Positions 1 through 9,989 of a DNA stretch of 64,000 bases are shown here, one piece after another. Under the pieces are notes generated by a model. The model was not told where the DNA came from. It saw only the letters and a list, made by a program, of their open reading frames with translations, and ran no database searches. Source of the stretch: Symsagittifera roscoffensis (lineage: Eukaryota; Xenacoelomorpha; Acoela; Convolutidae); NCBI RefSeq assembly GCF_963678635.1, contig NC_087065.1, positions 24,757,254-24,821,253 on the forward strand. Reading direction: 5' to 3'. The stretch's first letter is position 1. Every line of letters starts with the position of its first letter. The translations under genes were made by a program, and so were the position numbers.

Positions 1-540
1 TGATCACATCATATTTTCCTTCCGAGAGTAAGGCCACAATTGCATACACGAATTTCAGTCCATCCGGGAGATGTGCATATCCCGGAGACAACTTGAATAC
101 TACTCTCAATGCCACTTTATTGAATGACCCCTCCTTCGTCGCATCCACCACTTCACCCATCGACTCAAGGATGTCTTTTATCGCTGGCCATACAGCGTTC
201 TCTGCTGTTGTAGGATCTCTGAGTCTGCTCAGAAAACCTCTACTGTGTAGATGGTCATTGATGCCAGCAAACACAATCGTAATTGGATTCATGTCCGTCT
301 GCCTTTGTACCCCTATAGCCAAAGATACTGATTGCAGTAGGTCCAGGTCGACCGCTGCCAACATTATGACGTCCGGCCAAAACAAAGACTTGGAAGTGTA
401 CACGAACTCTGAATTCGCTACTACCATAATCTTGGCCTTCCTCATCTCTGCTTTGTCATAGGCGGCGAAGATGGTTTCATCTTTCTTTATCGCTGTCAAT
501 CCGCCATATCTCTGGGCATCACCATCTTAGTTTTGGGTAC
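1..540 (-). pseudogene. Unit A: second SGNH-like domain (start of accessory block, runs off edge)
   Basis: The minus-strand translation has blocks shared with B and C: FAAYD, then VVANSEF followed by LFWPDVIML, then IVFAGINDHLHSRG. The last looks like SGNH block III (GxND), and the VVANSEF region sits where the block I nucleophile would be, but it is not a classic GDS. I therefore call the domain SGNH-like by fold, with activity uncertain. It lies just behind the first SGNH ORF. The next conserved block, LSPGYAHLPDGLKFVYA, is also seen in B and C. The coding part is cut by the window edge. Confidence 0.5.
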
Positions 541-589
541 ACTCTTTCCTTCACATGACCAGGGGGTGTCGTCAGCTGCCTGAATATCT

Positions 590-2170
590 TCAGTGTTGTC
601 CAATCGGCGCTCTCGTCGTCAGGAATCTTCCTGGTCTCTCTTCACGATTCCCCTCATCATGGTTCAACCTCACATCTTGCAACGGTCTCGCATTCACTGG
701 TCCCATCGTGGTGTTAGAGGGCAGTCCCTCCAAGTCAGCAAATCTCAAGGCCGTCGTGGAGCTGAAATTTATGCTAGCGGCTATCAACCAGTCTACGCCG
801 GTTATCGAGTACAATCTGCTGACGGATAGCATCGCTCCATTCAGCATCCTCCTTGCATCTTCGATGAAGCTTACTCTCTGGAGATCCAGCTTCATTAGTT
901 CGTCTTTGTATATATGCCAGGGAGACGGTATGGGTCTCGACCACATCAATGAGCCTCTGCTCGGTCTCTCCTCTCGACTGGTACTCGTCGTCTCCGATCT
1001 AGTGTCCGATCTAGATGTGCCTGCTGTCTCTTCGATTGGGTTGGCAGGTCCTATTCTTCTCCTAGGATGAATAGTCCTCCTCATCGGTGCTTCTCCCAAT
1101 CGATCCTGTACGTCTGTTCTTCGACCTGGTTCGCTGGAGCTTTGTTGCCTGTAGTTCGTGACGGCCGGGACCGTACCCAAGCGTGTTTCCAAGCTAGGAG
1201 GCACAAAGGTGGTAATCACCGCGTCACTCACCGTTCCTTCTTCCTTCAGCACTCCTGTGTCAAAGAGTTCTGCTTCCAGCTCGTCCAACCGCTCTTGGAA
1301 GACTTGATTCAACCAAGCTTGTCCTTCAATACTGTCGAAGTGGATGCCGTCTGTGGTCAGTCTGGCCTGATCCATGGCTCTCAACTCATGTTCGATGTCC
1401 ATGAGGATCATTCTTCCGGCATTTCTATTTGCTAGGTTCCTCAAGATGTTGTTCCATCTTACGACTCCCTCGTTGTGCCTTCTTCCTGAGGCTGTCAGGC
1501 TTCTCGCGTTCATGGGCACAGTGCAAACGGTCAGTACCGCGCAACTGAATTTCTGCCAGAGGGTAGTAAACAAACACACCATCATTGACTCCCATAGTGC
1601 TTCCTGCTCGTCTGAACCTCTGGAGATGTCATTCGTCCCAACTAAGATCATCACATTGGGAATCCTCCCTGGATTCATCAGTTCCACCATCCGATATAAT
1701 TGGGCTATCGTCGCTCCTCCAAAGGCCATCACCGTGGTGACCCACGAGGTCCTCAAATTTGACAGCACTCTGACCAAGCTGTCTCCCAGTATCAGATGAG
1801 ATGTCCCGTGTGGTGATTGCTGCAGGTTCACAGCTGGGCTCCAGGTAGCTCGATTGAAGCAGGCCCTCGGATCTGTCTCCGGAACTCCCGTGAAATTATA
1901 TTTCAATTGATTATTCTTCTGCACGTCTATTATGCGAGACACTTTCCTCTCTGGGATTCTCGAGCTCCCCATGAGTGGTGTCACGTTACTTATCCCTTGT
2001 CTGATCACGGTCTGGGATAGTTGTACTCTGCCCGTATCGTCAATCGTTCCATAGGGTGCAGTCACCCCAGAACCTGGCGCATTCTTGTTAGCGACCAGTC
2101 GTCCAGCTGTCTCTATCAGTTTCCTCACTGTCTGTTCTACGACGGGGTCACCCAAGGTATCACTAGGATC
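590..2170 (-). CDS. Unit A: SGNH/GDSL hydrolase ORF
   Basis: About 520 codons. Residues are counted from the first leucine codon (TTG) of the frame at 2,155; I see no upstream AUG in this frame, so the true start is unresolved. The full set of SGNH blocks is visible: GDS at residues 124-126 (nucleophile Ser), GG at 146-147, GTND at 173-176, and DGIH at 269-272 (Asp and His of the triad). Known families with this set are esterases, lipases or deacetylases, and SGNH domains occur in CR1-type LINE ORF1 proteins and in some LTR elements. A Pro/Ser/Arg-rich linker follows, then a conserved C-terminal block with ITGVDWLIA. I see no signal peptide or membrane segment. The substrate is unknown. Confidence 0.75.
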   Translation of the reverse strand, partial: DPSDTLGDPVVEQTVRKLIETAGRLVANKNAPGSGVTAPYGTIDDTGRVQLSQTVIRQGISNVTPLMGSSRIPERKVSRIIDVQKNNQLKYNFTGVPETDPRACFNRATWSPAVNLQQSPHGTSHLILGDSLVRVLSNLRTSWVTTVMAFGGATIAQLYRMVELMNPGRIPNVMILVGTNDISRGSDEQEALWESMMVCLFTTLWQKFSCAVLTVCTVPMNARSLTASGRRHNEGVVRWNNILRNLANRNAGRMILMDIEHELRAMDQARLTTDGIHFDSIEGQAWLNQVFQERLDELEAELFDTGVLKEEGTVSDAVITTFVPPSLETRLGTVPAVTNYRQQSSSEPGRRTDVQDRLGEAPMRRTIHPRRRIGPANPIEETAGTSRSDTRSETTSTSREERPSRGSLMWSRPIPSPWHIYKDELMKLDLQRVSFIEDARRMLNGAMLSVSRLYSITGVDWLIAASINFSSTTALRFADLEGLPSNTTMGPVNARPLQDVRLNHDEGNREERPGRFLTTRAPIGQH

Positions 2171-2981
2171 CGGGATCGTTACTCAATTTGTCTCTACTGG
2201 AGGTCGTGTCTCCGTTGTTTGACTCATTTCTCGAGGCGTCAAGAGCTCCATCGGGGACTGCCCACGAGGAATATCCCTTGCAGGTATCACTTTCTCCACG
2301 GCTGTTGTCAACGCCATCTGCTCCGATCGCTCTTTCCTGCCTTAAGCGCTCAATCTCTTGACCCTGCTTTTTGTTGCAGTCTTCAAACAACTTTCTCCAC
2401 ATGTCCCGATCTTCCTCCATCTGGAGCATGCTTCTGGTCATCTCGTCCAGCTCCTTCTTCGTACTTTTCAGTTCTTCGTTCATCTCATCCAGACCTTGCA
2501 TGGTTTGGTTTGTCTGAACTTCCTGTCCTACTTTCGCCCTTTTTGGTGGCACAGCTGCTCTCAGTGGTGAACCAGACGAGGTCGCGTCGCTGTTCATCTC
2601 CCGATGCATTCTCGTCAGCCCAGGTTTGGGCTTGGAGGGCATTGGCATCTCACCTGGTTGGTAAGTCCTAGAACTTCCCAATCCAGGCTCATTCGCCAAG
2701 TCACTCCCTGAGAGATCCCCGTTTCTCCACCTCATCACTCTCATGTTCGGGCGGTCTAGTATTCCTCTTTCTCCATATGCTGCCATCAACAGGACTTCCG
2801 TGGGGCGGTCCCCACGGTTGTCGTGCCCCAAGATGTTGATCAGGGCGGTCAGCAACATGACTACCTCTGGGTCCTCCAGAGCGAAGTCTCGATCGATCAG
2901 CCGACGATAGATCGCATCTATCATCGGTCCCACATATGCCTCTGCCAGGTCCATCAATTCATCCAAGTTGAAGTTGTCCAT
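2163..2981 (-). CDS. Unit A: coiled-coil ORF with NLS-like motif
   Basis: This 272-codon frame opens with ATG at 2,981. Residues 1-70 form a helical block (DELMDLAEAYVGPMIDAIY, then RPTEVLLMAAYGE) that is shared with unit B and faintly with C. In the middle is a basic PPKRAKV motif that resembles a classical nuclear localisation signal. A charged coiled coil follows (MNEELKSTKKELDEMTRSM, then EEDRDMWRKLFEDCNKK). The function is unknown. The order of helical head, NLS-like motif and coiled coil would fit a small self-associating nuclear or nucleic-acid-associated protein, but that is inference. It lies directly before the SGNH ORF and overlaps its reading frame. Confidence 0.6.
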   Translation of the reverse strand: MDNFNLDELMDLAEAYVGPMIDAIYRRLIDRDFALEDPEVVMLLTALINILGHDNRGDRPTEVLLMAAYGERGILDRPNMRVMRWRNGDLSGSDLANEPGLGSSRTYQPGEMPMPSKPKPGLTRMHREMNSDATSSGSPLRAAVPPKRAKVGQEVQTNQTMQGLDEMNEELKSTKKELDEMTRSMLQMEEDRDMWRKLFEDCNKKQGQEIERLRQERAIGADGVDNSRGESDTCKGYSSWAVPDGALDASRNESNNGDTTSSRDKLSNDPGS

Positions 2982-3389
2982 TCTATTCTTTCAAGTTTGA
3001 TTTGATTCGATTCGATATTTGACTCAAGTGAGTTATTAAATGATCAATCAGGATCTAGAAAAGAAGTCACAAATATCACACTTGTCTGTTTCACCTTAAC
3101 ATATATCGTTAAAATTTGCTTAAAAACCATTCAGATAAAAAGATATTTATCCTAAAATTTATTAAAATCAATTGGTTTCTAAAATTTTGGAATTCGACAT
3201 AAGATTGGACAGTCCAAACTTTGGATCTATTCCCAAGATCGTCATTTAGTTGTTCATGGTCACTAACCCCTACTTACCCATGATCTTAATAACCTAGCAC
3301 ATAACATAACATAACATAACATAACATAACACACATATCACCTATTACATACAACTTAGTCTTTGGCCTAACACTCTCTCGCACATCAC
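2982..3389 (-). promoter_or_regulatory. Unit A: macro/coiled-coil gap with splice-acceptor-like site and (ATAAC)n
   Basis: About 400 bp without a gene. At 3,042-3,068 lies a block conserved with unit B: in element orientation GACTT, a pyrimidine run ending in CTAG, then ATCCTGATTGATC. It resembles a 3' splice site, with the AG at 3,056-3,055, 73 nt before the ATG of the coiled-coil ORF. At 3,301-3,330 is a pentamer microsatellite, (ATAAC)6. The location suits the acceptor of a spliced message for the accessory ORFs, as retroviruses use for env. Confidence 0.5.
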
Positions 3390-3840
3390 TCAGCCTATAC
3401 TTAAGTAATATTTCTTGTGTAGATATAATTGTATGTTCGTATCAGAGAATATCACGTGTACAACGCGTACAATTCCCGAGGATGCAGTCTTCCTCTGTTT
3501 GGATCGTACACTGGAAGCGAGAGCTCCTTCACGTCCATTTCGACAAGGAAGTCCCTCAGCCTCGTCAAAGACAAGACTAGGTTCTCTGGGTCCACGTGCT
3601 GCTTCTCCGTCGCCCTCGTTACCAAGAAGCACAAGTATTTTCCCGGTATCTGCGACGTCGCCGGAGGTAAGGCTGCTACGCCCCCTATCCCTGGTCTTTT
3701 CTTCCAAAGGAATTCCACGTTTTTGTATTCTCTCTTAAAATCTGCCGCTAACGCTGTCCTAAAACTCATGTCTGCGGTGATTGCTATCGCACATGTTCTG
3801 TTTGTGAGTATGAAATCACTGTCTGTTAGTATTATGTTAC
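3390..3840 (-). pseudogene. Unit A: macro-domain-like module behind integrase
   Basis: The translated blocks follow the order of macro domains of the OARD1 (TARG1) type: ILTDSDFIL, then ITADMSF with DFKREYKNVEFL, then GGVAALP, KYLCFLVTR, ENLVLSLTRLRDFLV, LSLPVYDPNRGRL and VIFSDTNIQLYL. They match the pattern in which OARD1 has YIYYLITK, a long helix, SMPRIGCGLDRL and a final EVFxxTDI strand. Known macro domains bind or hydrolyse ADP-ribose conjugates. The glycine-rich loops differ from those of OARD1, so ligand and activity are open. The module is present in all three units at the same place. Another Rossmann-like alpha/beta domain is the main alternative. Confidence 0.55.
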
Positions 3841-3977
3841 TTGAATATTCATTTGGTAAGTTAAAATATGACTCAACTACCCTGCCTATGTCAGGTTTCT
3901 TAGGCTCTTCGCCTGTTTCTGCTTCTAAGTCTCCTGTTTCTCTTGCTATTCATTATTTTTTTATTACCAAGTTTTCA

Positions 3978-4037
3978 GTGTGGGTAAGTCCTACCCCCAC
4001 TCCCCGGACAAAAACATCCATCGACGTCCCCGTCGAT
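3978..4037 (-). promoter_or_regulatory. Unit A: two-hairpin CTCCCCGGACAA module at integrase/macro junction
   Basis: On the plus strand, hairpin 2 is GTGTGGGTA-AGTCC-TACCCCCAC (3,978-4,000, one mismatch). It is followed by TCCCCGGACAAAAAC and hairpin 1, ATCGAC-GTCCCC-GTCGAT (4,020-4,037, perfect), then CGCATACCGGG. In element orientation both loops show GGAC, complementary to GTCC in the middle motif, so loop pairing is possible. The same order is found in the LTR-like stretch at 16,785-16,846 with changed but still paired stems. The module is also translated here as part of the integrase tail. Confidence 0.6.
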
Positions 4038-4740
4038 CGCATACCGGGTATCAAGTCAAGGTTAGAAGCTGGGATGAGTAGTCGTCCTTCCTGGGCAGCC
4101 CAGGAAGGATCCTCTCGTTCGGTCTTGATGTATTTCATGCTTTCACGATCTACGTCTTGGATCGTGACACTGGTCTCCTCAGGATCCGAGGTCGTTTCAT
4201 TCAGCCACTCTAAGACACGCAGGTTCGTCAAGTCTTGTTCGTGAGACTGCTGTTGCTCGTCGTCGAATTCTACCTCGATTTTTGACCAGTCGTCAACCCA
4301 CTCATCGTCGTGATCATCGACTATATCAATGTCTTGTGACACAGTTATTTCCTCTAGACCCACTACTTCCTCCACTATCTTCTTTAGATCTATCCTATCC
4401 ACTACAAAGTCGTCACCGTAAGGATTATATTTCTTTCTTGGTCTCATCCCGTCCTTCTGACGAGTCTGTACGGTGAACGGAAGATCCGGTTCCAAGTTCT
4501 TGGGAACCTCTATCTGTTCGGGATCCTGCCAATCTTCCTCTGGGTAGGGTAAGGTTTCATCGTCCGCTTCGATCTGTTCGTTTGGATCCAGGTTTAGCGG
4601 TGTATCCGTACCTTCCTCTACGACTTCGTTTCCATCGTTCTTCTCCCTGGTGCCTTTTTCGTTGACCTCACAAGCAGGATTCATCATTAGATAATCCCCT
4701 TCTTCCATGTCTGCAGGTATACACCAGTCTTCTGTCGATG
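4038..4740 (-). CDS. Unit A: acidic integrase C-terminal extension
   Basis: Behind the integrase GPF-type module lies a long acidic tail of about 230 codons. It holds a conserved block (WCIPADMEEGDYL, PACEVNEKG), a KKYNPYGDDFVVD block and an ITNLRVLEWL-like block (here LTNLRVLEWLNE). All three are shared with units B and C, so the tail is under constraint and not filler. Its function is unknown. Known gypsy integrase tails sometimes carry chromodomains; I see none here. Confidence 0.6.
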
Positions 4741-5740
4741 GATTGTGTGGCTTGATGTTCTCGTAGTGGGCGGCTCGGCCAGTACTCAGTCTATAAAAGC
4801 GTCCCTCCTGATGCAACTCTGTAATCATGAAGGGTCCCCTCCATTTTTTAGGAGCTTTTTTGTCCCTTTCGGTGGTATAACGTTCTGGAATACCCATACG
4901 TAGTCTCCCACCGAGTAAGCCTTTGCACCAGCTGCTTTCTTGTCGAATCTTTTCCTCTGCCTTGCCTGTGCCTGCTGAGTGTTTCGTCTACACAAATCGT
5001 TCTGTTGGCGTCTGATCACATCCCTCACGTAGACCTGTGGGGACGTTTTCTTTCCCTCATACTCCGGGTAGAAGAAGGTTAAGGGTAAAGACTTTTCGTG
5101 TCCAGTTAGCATCATGTGTGGACTGACTCCAGTGGTGGAGTGTTGCGTGCTGTTATATGCTCCCATCACCTGTGGAAGGTATCTGTCCCAATCGGTCATG
5201 TACCTGGAACAATATACTCTTAGCATCGACACTAACGTCCTACTCTGTCTTTCCACTAAGCCATTCGTTTGAGGGTGGTATGTCGTGGAGTGAGCCTGAG
5301 CGACCTGTGAGCGTCTCATAAGCTCTTTCGTAAGCTCTCCTACGAAAGCTGTTCCATTATCCGATTGAAACGTCATCGGACAACCATGTCTTGCTATTCA
5401 CGTATTGATCAGGTGGTCGCATGTCTCTTCCGCCGAGGCAGTTATGCAGGGCACGGCCTCTGCATACTTCGTGAAATGATCTATCATGACCAGCACCTGC
5501 TTATAACCATTGTCTGTCATGCATATCTTTTGGTGATCTATTTGCACCACCTCGTTGAATTCAGACGACTCGATCGATTGTAAAGGAAATCGCAACTTCC
5601 TTGGATCCTTGACCTGTTGGCATGACAGACATGCTGTTACCCATTTCTCGCATGCCTTTTTCATCCCAGGCCACTCAAAGCGCTTCAGGATCCTCTGATA
5701 TACTTTGTCGATCCCCTGATGGCCCATCTGATCATGTGAC
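4741..5740 (-). pseudogene. pol: Unit A: integrase (HHCC, DD35E, GPF)
   Basis: The retroviral-type integrase inserts element cDNA into the host genome. The zinc-binding head shows FRSHDQMGH with C-L-S-C downstream (an HHCC finger, about 5,736-5,612). The catalytic core shows VVQIDHQK, FQSDNG and GLVERQ, with 35 residues between the second Asp and the Glu (DD35E). The C-terminal module has WRGPF and YRLSTGRAAHYENIKPHN, typical of the GPY/F domain. The sequence is broken but all domains are recognisable. Confidence 0.9.
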
Positions 5741-7240
5741 CTGAATAATAGTTCTGTCTGACAGAGTTGCGGTAACACTATCGCGTTATACTTGTATAGG
5801 ACTCTGTCTTCCTCTCTTCTTTTGCAAGCCACGATCCCGTCCTTGTTCAAATATAACCTCCCTTCCTTCTGCATGAAGTATTGTCTCAGGATGCGATAAC
5901 TATCCTCCTCGAGGTCCCCTTTATCCGGAGAACCATTCTCGATCCACCTTTTCAGGTTGCTTGTCATGCGATCATTTCTCTGCGCTCTTAGAAGGTCCGA
6001 GAGTCTGTATCTTGCCTTCAAGTATGTCTTCATGACCCTCATCTGACTATTCAGCTCGTTGGTCTGATGTGTGTCTTCTTCCATCTTAACGCACCAAATC
6101 TTCGCCAACGGTTGTGTTTCTTGTTCAAACGGCTGAAGATCAGTCCTGACCACCTCTTTCTGCGGCAACAGGCTTATCGAACGTTTCGATACCGCTATCG
6201 TTTCTAAGTCATCCGCTGCGTTGTCAAAGACTCTTTAGCTTGGTATTAGGTAGCGATCACTGTCAGGATCCTGGTACACCTCTCTGTCCAGGTCCCTTGC
6301 CCGAGTTTCCACTAGTAGCGTGTGTATCGCTAGTTCTGACAGTTCCGATCCCGAGCTCGAATTCCTGTCTGAACAGGTGTCCATTCCTGAGCTTCCTGAA
6401 TTATCTGCCGTCGAAGAAGTTGTGCTGGAGACTGCACGCTCCTCCAGATCATGTCTGTGCTTTCTTTGCATCCATCTGAACTCCCCTGACAAAACCTTTT
6501 GCTCTAGGTCCTGTTTCTCATCAGGAATTTCCTCGTCTATCTCAGACTCCCCGGACAAATTTCCTTGTCCCGGGTGTTGATCTTGTGATCGCTGGTTCTT
6601 CTCATCATCCGTCTCCCCGGACAAATAGTCCTGCAGCAGAATTTGTTCTACCTCTTCACCCTCTTTATCCCGGTCCACAAAGGTGACGGTTTTCTTTCGC
6701 TTGCTGCTCCCCTGTTCTTTCTGTCCGTAAGATAAACTGGTTAAAATCTCTTGGGGTATTGAGGATACTAGTTGCTGAACTATTGTCCTACAATCCCTCT
6801 CGTTCTCTTCGTGCTGTCGTCTGGACGGCATGATCTTCATCTTCTCACTGACTGTTAGCGATGCCACTGCTGCTGTCCACTCGGGGTCATCTCTGGTCAT
6901 TTCTCTTTCTAACAATCCACCCAGCATCCGCATCACTTGTGGTGTGACTTGCACCGTTTTATCCAATAATGCGAGGCTGTTTATATTCATGCGAGAGAGT
7001 TCTTGCTGGACCAGGTTCGAGCGCAGCAACAAATCCAAGGGGACCGGGTCCTCCTTGGACAGGATCTTTATCTCGGCTGCTTTCTCTACAGGTAACTCAG
7101 GGTGCCCTGGAATTGGATGTCCAGACTTATCCAACCATCTCGTTAAGGGAAGCGCTTCATAAGTTTCTTTGTCCAGAAACGAGAATCCCTCCTTTATTTC
7201 CGCCTGATTGGCCTGCTTCTGCTCCAATCTTTCATAGAAC
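5741..7240 (-). CDS. Unit A: long RNase H-integrase spacer with LSGE repeats
   Basis: About 500 codons separate RNase H from the integrase finger, much longer than in usual gypsy elements. The first half is helical. The second half is acidic and Ser-rich and holds LSGE three times (at about 6,613-6,624, 6,547-6,558 and 6,481-6,492). A conserved SELAIHTLLV block follows. The LSGE codons come from a repeated nucleotide motif, TTGTCCGGGGAG, which also occurs in other frames and in non-coding parts of these elements. The end of the spacer (RYRLSDLLRAQ) is shared with units B and C. Confidence 0.6.
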
Positions 7241-7620
7241 TCAGTTTTCTTGCTGATACTGTCAGCATTCTGGTGTTTATCACGCATCCTATGTTCGATT
7301 ATCATATGGTAGCCATGCAGTCTTAGTATCCATCTACCAATATAACTCTGATCCATCGAGTAGGTCTTCAACCAGGATAACGCTCTGTTGTCCACGCGTA
7401 ACTTGAAGGGAGCGCTCCCCAAGTATGCACGGTACTTCTCCACGAAGGTGACTACTGCAAACATTTCTGCTTTTGGTGCGCCATATTTCATCTCTGTGTC
7501 ACTTAAGACTTTGCTGCCGTATGCAATGGGACGGAGAACTGTTCTTCCGTTCCATTCTTGCTCTTGATGCAAGATTCCTGAGATGGCCACCACCGATGCG
7601 TCTGTGTCGAGAACATACAT
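7240..7620 (-). CDS. pol: Unit A: RNase H domain
   Basis: RNase H removes RNA from the RNA-DNA hybrid during reverse transcription. The translation shows VLDTDAS (first Asp), KAEMFAVVTFVEKYRAYL (Glu helix), LRVDNRALSWL (Asp) and the RWILRLHGYHMIIEHRMRDKHQNAD end typical of Ty3/gypsy RNase H. It is in one open frame with the RT palm and the spacer. Confidence 0.9.
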
Positions 7621-7799
7621 GCCCTTTTCTGTAGGCATGCCCAGCACTGGCGCTTCGCACAGTTCCCGCTTTATGTTCTCGAAAGCAACCTGTGCCTCAT
7701 CGTTCCATTCGAACTTTTTCCCTTTGTTGCGCATCAGCTTCTGCATCGGGTACGCCTTGTCCGCATATCCTTTTATGAATTCTCGGTAGTAATTGGCAA

Positions 7800-8640
7800 A
7801 CCCTAGGAAGCTCAGGAGCTGTGTGTCCTTTCTGGGGGCTTTCCATGTCAACACTGCTTCTACTGCTTCCGGGTCCGGCCTCACACCATGCCTATCCACC
7901 ATTCTTCCTAGGTACTTAATCGAGTCCCTAAGGATTTCACATTTCGATGGTTTGCACTTTAATCCTGCTCTTTTCATGCATCCAAAGACCTCATCGAGCC
8001 TATCAATGTGGTCTTCCAGGGTCGGTGTCGCTATGACTACGTCATCCACGTAACACATCACGAGATTCCCGTACTTCTTGGTCACTCTCGTCAAAGCCTG
8101 AGCCATCAGTCTTTGAAAAGTGGCCGCTGCATTGCACAAGCCGAAGGGCATCCTCTTCCACTGGTACAATCCCAATTCGCACGCGAATCCGGTTTTCTCT
8201 CTGTCCTTCTTCCGCAGAGGGACCTGCCAGAAGGCAGAACCTAAGTCCAATGTGGTGAAGAACTTGGCATCACCAAGCTTAGATAGGCTCTCGTCTATTC
8301 GCGGTATCGGGTACGCATCTTTTATCGTTACCGCGTTCAAGTAACGAAAGTCGCAACAAAATCTAAGCTGCCCCCTTTCTTTTTCGCCGTTACTACTCCG
8401 CAGGCCCATGGCGATTTCGAAGGTTCTATCATGTCGTATTCAAGCAACATTTCTATTTCCGCTCGGCACGCTTCCGATTTGTGTGGCGTCATTCGCCTTG
8501 CGCCTTCCCTATGGGGAACGGCGCCCTCTTCTAGTTCGATTTCGTGTTCGACGAAATTACAGCAACCGATATCCGCCTTATGTTTTGAAAATACATCTGC
8601 GTTCCGATTTAGGAGGTCCCGCAATTTTTCGAAATCTCCC
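7800..8640 (-). pseudogene. pol: Unit A: reverse transcriptase domain
   Basis: Ty3/gypsy RT. Recognisable blocks: MIEPSKSPWACGVV, FCCDFRYLNAVTIKDAYPIP, FFTTLDLGSAFWQVPL, MPFGLCNAAATFQRLM, and the catalytic CYVDDVVIATP (YVDD at 8,041-8,052), followed by KCEILRDSIKYLGR and FLGFANYYREFI. The last leads into the connection to RNase H. The upstream part connects to the protease through a conserved linker with IGCCNFVEHEIEL. Confidence 0.95.
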
Positions 8641-9163
8641 TCACCTATTTTCCCTTCTAAATGTTCTATCTCTGGCAAAACCGGTTTGTCAGATTCTAGT
8701 TCATATGACGAGGGGCGTTCCGGAAAATTCGAGCAGCTTGATAACCCGTCGTCCGTTTCGGATTTCATTGAAAACAATTTATGAATAGATTTTAATTCAT
8801 TAATCCTCTTTAAAATTTTATCTTTATTGGCATGATAAGGACAATCTTTCACACTATATTTCTTCAAGTGGTGATTGAAACCGTGGTGTCCAGTGTGTTC
8901 AACAACACACTGACACACAGTCCGTTTCGCGTTACCGAGAAGCTCCGGCCTAAAATCACCGAACTCTGACTATTTGGATTCGGTACTAAGCAAACCTGTT
9001 TACTATCACTTAACGAATTCAAATTTCTCATTCTAAAAATTGCTACCACAGCTTGTCTTGGTTGTAATTTTACTTTTCTATCTAAAAAAATTGGTACCTT
9101 GTTTTCGTCTGTTATTATCCTATTAATTGGTCTCTTAACATACTTTCGGTCCGGGTTTCTAAT

Positions 9164-9526
9164 CCGTATCAGACCGTTGTTCAAGTCAATCATCACGTCA
9201 AAATTCCTGACAAAATCTCTGCCCAAGATGAATTGGTCGGCGTCGTCCAGATTCTCTACCACCAGGAAGCTCATCCAAAGATCCCGTCCTCCCATGTGGA
9301 GGACCGTTATTGGTGTTCTCCCGGCCACGTAGATAGCTCCTCGATTAGCGGCGGCCAGTCGGAGATTCGTTGGAATTAGATCTTCCCGCGTGAAGCCCAT
9401 TCTTTCCCAAGTTTTTATCGGCATTACACTCACTACCGCTCCTGTGTCCAGAAGCCCTGTGACTCCGAGTTTTGTTCCGTTGATGTCAAGCAGATGTGCA
9501 GTCACATCTGCTTCATACCCAATGTG
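9164..9526 (-). CDS. pro: Unit A: retropepsin-type aspartic protease
   Basis: The element protease cuts Gag-Pol. Near residue 1,111 of the 1,304-codon gag-protease frame is LLDTGAVVSVMP with the catalytic Asp-Thr-Gly. About 70 residues later is FILGRDFVRNFDVMIDLNNG, which matches the hydrophobic-hydrophobic-Gly motif at the end of retropepsins. It is fused in frame to Gag, as in several gypsy groups. Confidence 0.9.
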
Positions 9527-9989
9527 TACTGCGTCTTGTTCCATCATGGCGTCATGGCCTATCCTGCGGACCTTGAGTTCCTGTTCTCCCAAATAGATCT
9601 GCCCCATTTGGTCATCATCTGTTGTTACATAAGTCCTGGTGTAGATACTGATTCCATCCACGTTCAGCATTACTTGATACGGCCCATGGACCTCTAGGTA
9701 GCGTCCATCAAGTTTCTTCATGCGAGGACCACCCGCCGTTAGTAGTGCTCGCACAGCTCTCGACTCGCTGCGTGGCTCCACTAGCCTCAGATAATCTGCA
9801 TATGTGTCCAAGTGCATCAAAGTGAACTCGGATGGTTCACTCAGATTTCTGATCACCTGATGTCCAGCCACTGATATTATCGACTGTATCTTGCTTCCTT
9901 GCGGCACCAAGCCGAACCTCTGACCGGAAATCACATTAAGCTTCATGCTCAGACTGCTTGGTGCTTTAGTTTCCTCGAACTCTGTTGCT

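Noticed and set aside
3301-3330. (ATAAC)6 as a telomeric repeat
   Set aside because: Only six pentamer units, not a known animal telomere repeat, and located inside an element; a plain microsatellite.
3429-4244. Plus-strand 271-codon frame over the macro module and integrase tail
   Set aside because: Antisense of conserved coding sequence; not conserved in units B and C.
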